DNA of 64,000 nucleotides, from contig NZ_CP104007.1 of assembly GCF_029201545.1 (NCBI RefSeq), positions 2,328,501-2,392,500 of the forward strand. Reading direction: 5' to 3'. The notes beneath the pieces are model-generated. The model saw only the letters and a program-made list of their open reading frames with translations, searched no databases and was not told where the DNA came from. The position numbers and the translations under genes were made by a program. Below, piece after piece: positions 43,192 to 51,077 of the stretch; within the stretch, counting starts at the first letter, position 1, and each line of letters begins with the position of its first letter. Source of the DNA: Devosia sp. FJ2-5-3 (GTDB lineage: Bacteria; Pseudomonadota; Alphaproteobacteria; Rhizobiales; Devosiaceae).

Positions 43192-43422
43192 TCATGCTGC
43201 CGGCTTGTGAGGCGGTGCGATCTTGAATGCGATCTTGAAGGCCAGCGGGTTGACGATGCGCGTGTAGATAAACGCGATCGGCCAGGCGATGATAAACATC
43301 TGCGGCCAGTGCGGCAGGAAATCGAGCCCACCATTGATGAGGCCGAGCGTCAGAGACATGCAGAGGGCCATCATGAAAGTCATGCACAATTGCATGACGA
43401 GAGTTGTTTTCTTTGGAAGCAT
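43192..43422 (-). CDS. DUF2798 small membrane protein
   Basis: 76 residues: MLPKKTTLVMQLCMTFMMALCMSL and WPQMFIIAWPIAFIYTRIVNPLAF are two membrane helices separated by GLINGGLDFLPH, the DUF2798 layout. GGAG seven bases ahead of ATG 43422. Role unknown. Confidence 0.85.
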   Translation of the reverse strand: MLPKKTTLVMQLCMTFMMALCMSLTLGLINGGLDFLPHWPQMFIIAWPIAFIYTRIVNPLAFKIAFKIAPPHKPAA

Positions 43423-43763
43423 CAAAATCTCCAACGGGTCAAAAGCCGGCGGAGATACGTCCCACGCCAGCACCAACCCGGATAAATGGTTAGGTGCCGA
43501 TGGGACGCGAATGCGACGAGTACTCCAACCATTTGGCTGCAGCGCCGGGATACCAACCGGCCACCTCTTATCGGCTGTTCTGAAGTATGCGGCGACATGC
43601 TGAGCCGCAACGCCTGTGTGGAAATACGAGCCATGCGCAAAAAGCGCTGGCCAGATGGCTCAAACTGATAGCAAGCGCCATCCAAGCGAACTGAATTTCA
43701 GCTCCTCGCCGAAGCCGCGTTCACGCCCGACCGCCGGAGCTTGGGCCTGCCTCCGGCCAATCG
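43423..43763. other. Intergenic stretch without a supported gene
   Basis: 341 bases between the DUF2798 start and the clpA terminator. Short frames exist on both strands but have no ribosome site or protein-like composition. Only the DUF2798 upstream region at its left end is expected to be functional. Confidence 0.5.
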
Positions 43764-43790
43764 AAAAAGGGCCCGGATCGCTCCGGGCCC
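43764..43790 (-). terminator. Intrinsic terminator of clpA
   Basis: GGGCCCGGA / TCCGGGCCC with a four-base loop; on the minus strand followed by TTTTTCG. Confidence 0.85.
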
Positions 43791-43797
43791 TCCCTAT

Positions 43798-46137
43798 TCA
43801 GTTCTTGTCGGCTGTCGCCTTTGGCTTTTTGGGCTTCGGCAAGGCCTTTGGCTTGGCGGGACGCGGCGGCACCGCCACCAGTTCGAGCTTGGCGTCCTTG
43901 CCTTCGCCGATCACGGCAACGGTGACATTGCCCCCATTGACCAGTTCGCCGAACAGCACCTGATCGGCCAGCGGCTTCTTAACGTATTCCTGGATCACAC
44001 GACCGAGCGGGCGAGCACCCATCCGTTCGTCGTAACCGTGCTCGGCAAGCCAGTCGGCAGCCTCTGGCGTCAGATTGATCGTTACGCCGCGTTCGGCCAA
44101 TTGGCCTTCAAGCTGCAGAACGAACTTTTCGACCACGCGGCGCACCACTTCGCGTGGCAGCGGCGCAAAGGAAATGGTCGCGTCGAGACGGTTGCGGAAC
44201 TCGGGCGAGAAGGTGCGGTTGATCGCGTCTTCGTCGTCCCCCTGCTCGCGCTTGCGGCCGAAGCCGATCGGCGAACGGGCCAGCTCAGCGGCGCCCACAT
44301 TCGAGGTCATGATCAAAATGACATTGCGGAAATCAACCGCCTTGCCGTTGTGATCAGTCAGCTTGCCGTGATCCATCACCTGCAACAGGATGTTGTAGAG
44401 ATCCGGATGAGCCTTTTCGATTTCGTCGAGCAGCACAACGCAATGCGGATGCTGGTCGACGCCGTCGGTCAAAAGGCCGCCCTGGTCAAAGCCGACATAG
44501 CCCGGAGGCGCACCGATCAGGCGGCTGATCGTGTGGCGTTCCATATATTCCGACATGTCGAAGCGGAGCAATTCCACGCCGAGGGTGTCGGCGAGTTGCT
44601 TGGCCACCTCGGTCTTGCCGACACCGGTCGGGCCGGTGAAAAGGTACGAGCCGATCGGCTTCTCCGGTTCACGCAAGCCCGCTCGTGCGAGCTTGATAGC
44701 CGAAGAAAGCGCAGTGATCGCCTGGTCCTGACCGAACACCACCGTCTTGAGGCTCTGCTCAAGGCTAGAGAGCAGTTCGGCATCGGATTTCGAAACCGAT
44801 TTGGGCGGAATGCGCGCGATCGTGGCGATCGTGGCCTCGATGTCCTCGACATCGATCACCTGCTTGCGTTCTCCCTCTGGCAGGAGTTTCTGGCTGGCCC
44901 CTGTCTCGTCGATCACATCGATGGCCTTATCCGGCAGCTTGCGATCGTTGATGTATCGAGCACTCAGTTCCACGGCGGCCTTGAGGGCTTCGTCGGTGTA
45001 TTTGAGCTTGTGAAACTCTTCGTAGTAAGGCCGAAGTCCCTTCACGATCTCGATGGCGTCCGGAACGCTCGGTTCGTTGACGTCGATCTTCTGGAAGCGA
45101 CGAACCAGGGCCCGATCCTTCTCGAAGAACTGGCGATATTCCTTGTATGTCGTCGAACCGATGCACCGGATAGCGCCCGAAGCCAGGGCCGGCTTGAGCA
45201 GGTTCGAGGCATCAAGCGCCCCGCCAGAGGTCGCACCAGCGCCGATCATGGTGTGGATTTCGTCGATGAAGAGCACCGCATGCGGCATCTTCTCGAGTTC
45301 CTTCATCACGGACTTGAGGCGCTCCTCGAAGTCACCACGATAACGGGTGCCGGCGAGCAGCGAGCCCATGTCGAGCGCATAGATGACCGCTTCCCGGAGC
45401 ACTTCGGGCACATCGCCTTCGATGATCTTCCGGGCAAGGCCTTCGGCAATGGCCGTCTTGCCCACGCCGGCATCGCCAACATAGAGCGGATTGTTCTTCG
45501 ACCGACGGCAGAGCACCTGGATAGTGCGGCGCAACTCGACGTCCCGGCCAATCAGCGGATCGATCTTGCCCTGGCGGGCCTTCTCGTTGAGATTGACGCA
45601 GAAATCGGCCAGGGCCGAGGATTTCTTGCCCTCCGGTCCGCTTTCCGGGGCACCTTCCCCGTCCTCGGCGCCGCGCACCTTGCGCTCTTCACTCGGGCCG
45701 GACTTTGTAATGCCGTGGGATATGAAATTGACCGCATCCAGTCGGCTCATATCCTGTTGCTCGAGAAAATAGGCAGCATGGCTCTCGCGCTCGGCGAAAA
45801 TGGCGACGAGCACATTAGCCCCGGTCACTTCCTCGCGGCCGGATGATTGGACATGGATGACCGCGCGCTGGATGACACGCTGGAAAGCGGCTGTCGGACG
45901 CGCATCCTGGCCATTGGATACAATGAGGCTATCGAGCTCCTCATTGATGAAATCTTCGAGGTCGCTCTTGAGCGCGTCGATGTCGACATCGCAGCCATTG
46001 AGCACGGCGATAGTCTCGCGATCGTCGGTCAAAGCGAGCAGCAGATGCTCGAGCGTGGCAAACTCATGGTTGCGCTCACGGGCCAGGTTCATCGCCTGGT
46101 GCAGGGCCTTCTCGAGTCCGCGCGAAAATGAGGGCAT
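43798..46137 (-). CDS. clpA: ATP-dependent Clp protease ATP-binding subunit ClpA
   Basis: AAA+ unfoldase that feeds ClpP. 779 residues: Clp N domain (SRGLEKALHQAMNLARERNHEF), D1 with GDAGVGKTAIAEGLA and VLFIDEIHTMIGAG, D2 with GPTGVGKTEVAKQLA, VVLLDEIEKAHPD and the IGF-type ClpP loop (RSPIGFGRKRE). C-terminus is Lys/Pro-rich. clpS starts nine bases upstream on the same strand, forming clpS-clpA; no clpP here. Confidence 0.98.
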   Translation of the reverse strand: MPSFSRGLEKALHQAMNLARERNHEFATLEHLLLALTDDRETIAVLNGCDVDIDALKSDLEDFINEELDSLIVSNGQDARPTAAFQRVIQRAVIHVQSSGREEVTGANVLVAIFAERESHAAYFLEQQDMSRLDAVNFISHGITKSGPSEERKVRGAEDGEGAPESGPEGKKSSALADFCVNLNEKARQGKIDPLIGRDVELRRTIQVLCRRSKNNPLYVGDAGVGKTAIAEGLARKIIEGDVPEVLREAVIYALDMGSLLAGTRYRGDFEERLKSVMKELEKMPHAVLFIDEIHTMIGAGATSGGALDASNLLKPALASGAIRCIGSTTYKEYRQFFEKDRALVRRFQKIDVNEPSVPDAIEIVKGLRPYYEEFHKLKYTDEALKAAVELSARYINDRKLPDKAIDVIDETGASQKLLPEGERKQVIDVEDIEATIATIARIPPKSVSKSDAELLSSLEQSLKTVVFGQDQAITALSSAIKLARAGLREPEKPIGSYLFTGPTGVGKTEVAKQLADTLGVELLRFDMSEYMERHTISRLIGAPPGYVGFDQGGLLTDGVDQHPHCVVLLDEIEKAHPDLYNILLQVMDHGKLTDHNGKAVDFRNVILIMTSNVGAAELARSPIGFGRKREQGDDEDAINRTFSPEFRNRLDATISFAPLPREVVRRVVEKFVLQLEGQLAERGVTINLTPEAADWLAEHGYDERMGARPLGRVIQEYVKKPLADQVLFGELVNGGNVTVAVIGEGKDAKLELVAVPPRPAKPKALPKPKKPKATADKN

Positions 46138-46146
46138 ATGATGTTC

Positions 46147-46563
46147 CTACTGTTTTTCCATCACGCATTGCAGCGGATGCTGGTTCTTGCGTGCCGTATC
46201 CATGACGCGTGTCACCTTGGTTTCGGCGACCTCGTATGGATATACGCCGCACTCACCCACCCCCTTTTGATGAACGTGCAGCATGATGCGCATGGCGTCT
46301 TCCTGGGACTTGTTGAAGACGTCCTGAAGCACCAGAACGACGAATTCCATCGGCGTGTAGTCGTCGTTTAGGAGCAGAACCCGATACAGATTCGGCTTTT
46401 TGGTCTTGGGACGTGTCTTGGTTACCGTCCCGGTATCGAACTTGGGATTGTTACCACCGTCGCGGTCACTATCGTCCTTCTGCGGGCCTGCGATCGCAGG
46501 CCCCCCTCCGGAGCGTTTCCCCGAGCGGTGATGCTGCATCGTGTCTGAGGAGGTTGAGGTCAT
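46147..46563 (-). CDS. clpS: ClpS adaptor of ClpA
   Basis: Delivers N-degron substrates to ClpAP. Core from about residue 48: [61 protein letters not shown], with the NDDYTPMEF and HVHQKG motifs of the N-end pocket. The first 47 residues are an extended, charged, probably disordered arm (ATG 46539 would shorten it by eight); neither start has a Shine-Dalgarno. Alphaproteobacteria often have two ClpS; this is the clpA-linked one. Confidence 0.94.
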   Translation of the reverse strand: MTSTSSDTMQHHRSGKRSGGGPAIAGPQKDDSDRDGGNNPKFDTGTVTKTRPKTKKPNLYRVLLLNDDYTPMEFVVLVLQDVFNKSQEDAMRIMLHVHQKGVGECGVYPYEVAETKVTRVMDTARKNQHPLQCVMEKQ

Positions 46564-46899
46564 TTGGCGTAACGTCTTTTGATAAAATCGAAGCAGCTGG
46601 TGGGACCCATTATGTAGGTAAATTTGCCCCCATGTTAAGGGCCCTTAATTCCCGAAAACGTGACCGCTCAAACCAAGCTGAAAGCACATTCCCGGACCAT
46701 TGCAGCAGCCTCGAGATGGGGTGCCACGAATGTCACAAGCTGCAAAAATCGTCGGCATTTTACGGAATGGTAACGGCCAGCGATTAATTTCAACTCAAGG
46801 ATTGGTTGTGGGCAGACAGAGCCAGCACCTCCGCATTGTCGAGTTTTTTGTGTTGCGTACGGGCCTTTTGGTCCGGTTGAGTAGAGTTGGAGTACCGGG
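46564..46899. promoter_or_regulatory. Divergent clpS / carboxypeptidase promoter region with a 14-base palindrome
   Basis: 336 bases without a supported gene. For clpS (minus) TTAACA (46633-46638), 18-base spacer and CATAAT (46609-46614) form a plausible promoter. The perfect palindrome TTAAGGGCCCTTAA (46635-46648) overlaps its -35 and holds two TTAA units spaced by six. A run TTTTTTGTGTTGCG near 46842 precedes a possible promoter of the plus-strand gene. Confidence 0.4.
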
Positions 46900-48483
46900 T
46901 TGACCTTCCTGGCCAAGACCCCTTGGCGCGTGACGTTCTTCCGCGTCGCCGCCACAATCGTTCTTGCACTGGCCGTCGGCCTGTCCAGTGCAGTCCCTGC
47001 TCATTCCATCGAGAACCTGCGCAAATATGCCGGCATCGTCGTCGACGCGAAGTCGGGACAGGTGCTCTATGAGGAAGCGGCCGATCAACGCCGTTACCCG
47101 GCGTCGGTTGCCAAAGTAATGACGCTCTACGTCCTCTTCCAGGAATTGAGCGCGGGCAATTTGACCCTCTCGACGAAGATGACCGTGTCCAAGCACGCCG
47201 CATCCGCGGTGCCGACGAAGCTCGGCCTGCGCGCCGGCTCGACCATTTCAGTCGAAGACGCCATCAAGTCGCTTGTGACACTGTCGGCCAACGACATGGC
47301 CCGCGTCATCGCCGAACATATCTCGGGTAGCGAAACCAAGTTTGCCGAGCGCATGACAGCGACGGCCCGCGCCATGGGAATGCGCAGCACCACCTACCGC
47401 AATGCTTCCGGCCTGCCCGATGGCGGTCAGGTCACGACGGTGCGCGACCAGGCCATCCTCGGCATCGCCATCTTCCAGCACTTCCCCCAGTATTACGAAT
47501 TCTTCCAGACCACGGCTTTCCGCTACGGCAGCAAGACCTATGGCAACCATAACCGCGTGCTGGGCTACATGGGCGCCGTCGACGGCATCAAGACCGGCTA
47601 CATCAATGCTGCCGGCTCGAACCTGCTGACCGCCGCCCGTAAGGACAACCGTCACATCGTGATCGTGGCGTTCGGTTTCAATTCGGCTGCTGCCCGCGAC
47701 GAAAAGGTCCGCCAGCTTGTGGCCTCCTATCTGACCAAAGGCCGCCGTGGCGACTATCTTCGCACCGCCATGGTTCCGGTCCCGGGTCGCCAGGGCAATG
47801 TGCAGGTTGCCGTCGCGCAGCCAACCAAGCCGGTCTTCGCCATGCCGATGCCGCTGCCGGGCTTCCGTCTTGCAGAGTTGGTCGCCCGCAATGGCGCTCA
47901 GCCCCAGCAGCAACCGCCTGTGGCTGTGGCAAGTGCCGCCGCGCCGGCCCCGGCACCTATCCCTGTTCCCGCAGCAGCGCCCACCGATCTGGGTCTGCAG
48001 CCCGCAGTGCAGGCGGCCGCAATCCTTGCAGCCCCGACGCAGGCGCCCACACCGGCCTATCCCAGCAACGACATCATCGGCGCCTGGCTGAGCGAGACCT
48101 ACAATCTCGGTGCCCCGCCGGCAGCGCTCGGCCAGACACAGCCTTCCGCCCCACTGGCGCCTGGTGGCGCCGTCGGTGGCGAGGAGCAGCCTGTCGACCT
48201 GCTGACCAGCGGCTCTGTGCAGTCGGCCTCCGCCCCGGCAGGCGGCTGGATCGTCCAGATCGGCGCGGGTCCATCGGAAGGCAGCGCCAGGGCAATGCTC
48301 TCGGACGCGGCAGGGAAGGTCGGCGGTCTTGGTGACTTCCGCTCCTATGTCGAGCGCTTCGAAAAGAACGGCCAAACTTTCTACCGTGCCCGTTTTGTCG
48401 GATTTGGCGACCGCAATGATGCGATGGCCATGTGCAATCGCCTCAAGGAACAGAGCTTGGCATGCCTCGCCATGCAGGGCTGA
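46900..48483 (+). CDS. D-alanyl-D-alanine carboxypeptidase (PBP5/6 type) with SPOR domain
   Basis: Periplasmic penicillin-binding protein trimming peptidoglycan stem peptides. 527 residues from TTG 46900 with GGAG seven bases ahead: signal peptide (about 1-35, ending VPAHS), S69-V-A-K72 catalytic pair, SAND (S-x-N) and GIKTGYI (KTG) motifs, then a Pro/Ala-rich linker (about 300-440) and a C-terminal SPOR domain (GGWIVQIGAGPSEGSAR ... FYRARFVGFGDRNDA) that binds denuded septal glycan. SPOR fusion suggests action at the division site. Confidence 0.95.
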   Translation: MTFLAKTPWRVTFFRVAATIVLALAVGLSSAVPAHSIENLRKYAGIVVDAKSGQVLYEEAADQRRYPASVAKVMTLYVLFQELSAGNLTLSTKMTVSKHAASAVPTKLGLRAGSTISVEDAIKSLVTLSANDMARVIAEHISGSETKFAERMTATARAMGMRSTTYRNASGLPDGGQVTTVRDQAILGIAIFQHFPQYYEFFQTTAFRYGSKTYGNHNRVLGYMGAVDGIKTGYINAAGSNLLTAARKDNRHIVIVAFGFNSAAARDEKVRQLVASYLTKGRRGDYLRTAMVPVPGRQGNVQVAVAQPTKPVFAMPMPLPGFRLAELVARNGAQPQQQPPVAVASAAAPAPAPIPVPAAAPTDLGLQPAVQAAAILAAPTQAPTPAYPSNDIIGAWLSETYNLGAPPAALGQTQPSAPLAPGGAVGGEEQPVDLLTSGSVQSASAPAGGWIVQIGAGPSEGSARAMLSDAAGKVGGLGDFRSYVERFEKNGQTFYRARFVGFGDRNDAMAMCNRLKEQSLACLAMQG

Positions 48484-48494
48484 CAAGCCCGATG

Positions 48495-48518
48495 AGGGCG
48501 GCGGAAAGCTGCCGCCCT
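48495..48518 (+). terminator. Hairpin after the carboxypeptidase gene
   Basis: AGGGCGGC / GCCGCCCT with an eight-base loop, 12 bases past the stop; T content after it is low. Confidence 0.5.
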
Positions 48519-48559
48519 TCATATGAATGCAGTTTGGTGCTTGTGTCTGGAGTAGCCCA

Positions 48560-48835
48560 ATGAGCGAACGAAATGCCCTGATCGAGTTGGCGAATTTTAT
48601 CGGCCGCTCGCCTCTCGCCTCTTCCGATATGCGCGTGCGCAACAAGGCGCTGGCAGGCATGACCGACCGTATCCTGCCCAAGCAGCGCCGCTCGGTCGGC
48701 GACCTTCTCAACGTTGTGATGACCCTCTCCGCCCGCACGCGTCGCATGGTACAGGAACCCGTCAGCGTCGAGATCGACGTTTTTGCTCCCGGAGGGAAAC
48801 GCGCGCTGCGCATGTTCTTCGGCGACAACACCTGA
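48560..48835 (+). CDS. Hypothetical protein, 91 residues
   Basis: MSERNALIELANFIGRSPLASS begins it, with GGAG eight bases before the ATG. It is basic in the middle (VRNKALAGMTDRILPKQRRS), then a helix (VGDLLNVVMTLSARTRRMV) and a beta-like end (PVSVEIDVFAPGGKRALRMFFGDN). No signal peptide or helix for membranes. Closed by a perfect terminator. No known family recognised. Confidence 0.72.
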   Translation: MSERNALIELANFIGRSPLASSDMRVRNKALAGMTDRILPKQRRSVGDLLNVVMTLSARTRRMVQEPVSVEIDVFAPGGKRALRMFFGDNT

Positions 48836-48857
48836 TTGCTTGGCTGTCGATCCACAC

Positions 48858-48890
48858 AAAAAAATCCCCGCGCGAGCGGGGATTTTTGTT
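48858..48890. terminator. Bidirectional intrinsic terminator
   Basis: AAAAATCCCCGC-GCGA-GCGGGGATTTTT, twelve perfect pairs with T runs on both strands, between the 91-residue protein gene and the convergent MATE gene. Confidence 0.88.
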
Positions 48891-48936
48891 TGTCGCGGAA
48901 GTGGCTACGCGGGCGGTATCCGCCCTACCCTCGTCT

Positions 48937-50292
48937 TCAGACGAGTGCCACGATCTTCTTTTTCTTCCAGACGAAGTGGTACCAGCCAGCCTGCATCAGC
49001 AACATGGCGGTAAAGCTGGCAGCATAGGCCATCCAAATGCCCGAGAGGCCGAGGCTGGTTTGGCTTAGCCACAATGCCCCTGGCAATTCTATAAACAGGA
49101 TCGCCGCGAGCGCTATCAGCATTGGGGCAATGACCATGCCGCTGGCGCGCATCATACCCGAGAAGACGACGCCCCATCCAAAGGGGAGGATCGCCCAGAG
49201 CACAATAAAAAGCAGATGCTCGGTGAGATCGATGACCTCTGGATCGGTGATGAAAAGGGCCACCAGATGCTGACTGAAGAGATACGCCAGAATGATCAGG
49301 CTACCCGTAATCACCAGATTGAGCAGCAGTGCCGTCCGCGTGATCATAGAAAGCTGGTCGATCTGGCGCGCACCAATGGCTTGTGCGCCGAAGATCGATG
49401 TGGCGATGCCGATCGACATGGCCGGAAACTGGACATAGTTGAGCACCTGGTTGAGCGCGCCATAGGCCGCCGTGGCGTTGGAGCCGAAGCGGTTCACCAG
49501 TCCGACGACGACGATGCCGGCCACTGAGGCAACCACCATTTGCAGTCCGGCAGGCACACCGAGCTTCAAAATCAACTTGAGCAATTGGAAGTCAGGCTTG
49601 AGCGCAGCCAGGAGTTCCCGATCTGGTGCCAGCGGCAATTTCCTGGCGCGCATATAGAAGAACAGGAACAGCAGGACCACCACAAAGCCGGCGATAAATG
49701 CCCAGGCAGCCGAATTGACACCCAATTGCGGCAAGCCCCACCAGCCCTGAATGAGGGCGGGCGTGAGCACCACACCGACCAGCATGGACAGGATCAACGA
49801 GAAGAGCGGCGTAATGGTATCGCCCACCCCACGCAGGACCGATGTGACCACCAGAAACACAAAGAATCCTGGCATACCGATGAACATGATCCGCCCATAT
49901 TCAACGGCGGTCCCGCGGATGTTCTCCGGTGCACCAAGCAGGGACATGATGTCCTCGATCCAGACGGCACCGATGATGGCGACCACGAGACCGAGCAAAA
50001 ATGCCGTCGTTATCGTCGTGCCGGTCACCTGCTTGACGCGCACCAGGTTACGGGCGCCCCAGGCTTGTCCGATAAGGATGGTGGAGCCGGCCGAGAGCCC
50101 GATGATGAAGCTGATCAGGAAGAACAGAATCGGAAAGAACGTGGCGAGAGAAGCGAGGGCTTCAACCCCGATCATCTGTCCTATGAAAATGGAATTGAAT
50201 GTTCCCGACAGAGCCTGGAGAATATTTGAGGCCATGAGGGGTAACAGGAAGAAGCTAAACCGCATCCATAGCGGTCGAGTCGTCGGCTGCAT
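48937..50292 (-). CDS. MATE family efflux transporter
   Basis: 451 residues with twelve predicted helices: MRFSFFLLPLMASNILQALSGTFNSIFIGQMIG forms the first repeat (N/D-type), PLFSLILSMLVGVVLTPALIQG, and the second repeat opens GVPAGLQMVVASVAGIVVVGLVNRFG. Couples Na+ or H+ entry to export of cationic drugs. Substrates cannot be guessed. ATG 50292. No adjacent regulator on its strand. Confidence 0.92.
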   Translation of the reverse strand: MQPTTRPLWMRFSFFLLPLMASNILQALSGTFNSIFIGQMIGVEALASLATFFPILFFLISFIIGLSAGSTILIGQAWGARNLVRVKQVTGTTITTAFLLGLVVAIIGAVWIEDIMSLLGAPENIRGTAVEYGRIMFIGMPGFFVFLVVTSVLRGVGDTITPLFSLILSMLVGVVLTPALIQGWWGLPQLGVNSAAWAFIAGFVVVLLFLFFYMRARKLPLAPDRELLAALKPDFQLLKLILKLGVPAGLQMVVASVAGIVVVGLVNRFGSNATAAYGALNQVLNYVQFPAMSIGIATSIFGAQAIGARQIDQLSMITRTALLLNLVITGSLIILAYLFSQHLVALFITDPEVIDLTEHLLFIVLWAILPFGWGVVFSGMMRASGMVIAPMLIALAAILFIELPGALWLSQTSLGLSGIWMAYAASFTAMLLMQAGWYHFVWKKKKIVALV

Positions 50293-50526
50293 GAAAATCT
50301 CCGCGAAACGCAGTCCTTGTTACGGTCTAGTGCGAGCCCCGGATTACGGGATGGCGGGGACCTTTTCGCAGCCTCCTGGCGGAGGTTGCCGGCTGGACGG
50401 GCGCGGGAGGCAGGGCAAGACCGCAGCCGGGTCTTTACGCCTGCACCACTGCGTCGTCAAATGAACGCTGCGCATGCCCGCTGCGCCCATCGTTGTCTCC
50501 CAAGGGATAAACTGCATCAGGATGTT

Positions 50527-50555
50527 GCGCGCCATCGGGGACTGCGATAGGAACC
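50527..50555 (+). promoter_or_regulatory. Promoter of tRNA-Leu
   Basis: TTGCGC (50527-50532), 17-base spacer, TAGGAA (50550-50555), placed 10 bases ahead of the mature tRNA 5' end. Confidence 0.5.
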
Positions 50556-50565
50556 GTTCTCGTGC

Positions 50566-50649
50566 CCCTCTGGCGGAATGGTAGACGCAGAGGACTCAAA
50601 ATCCTCCGCTGCGAGGCGTGCCGGTTCGAGTCCGGCGGGGGGCACCAAT
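50566..50649 (+). tRNA. tRNA-Leu (CAA)
   Basis: 84 bases: acceptor GCCCCTC pairs with GGGGGGC (one T-G wobble), anticodon stem GAGGA/TCCTC with loop CTCAAAA gives anticodon CAA (reads UUG), a type-II variable arm, T-arm GCCGG-TTCGAGT-CCGGC, and encoded CCA. Discriminator A fits leucine tRNA. Confidence 0.97.
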
Positions 50650-50761
50650 TTTCCCACAATCGCCACCGATTTTGCCGCCCGATCGTTAGGGGCCGCTTTC
50701 TCTCACCGGTTGACTATTGATGCGTGACGTCCGAGGCTCTCCCCAGTGTTGGGAGGCCAAT

Positions 50762-50995
50762 ATGGATCGGGAAGGTTTAGTTCAGGACGTCGCGGTGCAG
50801 CTGGATGGCCAGACCTACAAGGCCAGCTATTTCGTCGAGAATGGGACCATACATGCCCAGCTGCAGGATCAGACCTATCTCCTGCCGCTTGGCGGCCAAG
50901 CCGCCGCGCAGATGGTGAAATCCCTGCTCCTCGAGAAGGTGCGGCGTAAGGGATTCCGCCAGGCACTCGCCCGGAAATGGTTCAGGCAAAAATAG
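50762..50995 (+). CDS. Hypothetical protein, 77 residues
   Basis: MDREGLVQDVAVQLDGQTYKASYFVENGTIHAQLQDQTY: a beta-hairpin-rich first half (GQTYKASYFVENGTIHAQL repeats a ligand-like pattern), then a helix and a very basic tail (KVRRKGFRQALARKWFRQK). GGGAGG six bases before the ATG is a strong ribosome site. No homologue recognised. Confidence 0.72.
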   Translation: MDREGLVQDVAVQLDGQTYKASYFVENGTIHAQLQDQTYLLPLGGQAAAQMVKSLLLEKVRRKGFRQALARKWFRQK

Positions 50996-51077
50996 TGGGG
51001 CGCGCGGTCAAAACCGCCTCACACTCAGGATTTCGCCGCACGGTCGCCATGCAGACGACGGTCACCAGGCCCGGAGC

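Noticed and set aside
43741..45846. 701-residue frame antisense to clpA
   Set aside because: clpA carries all AAA+ motifs; the antisense frame has none and starts without a ribosome site.
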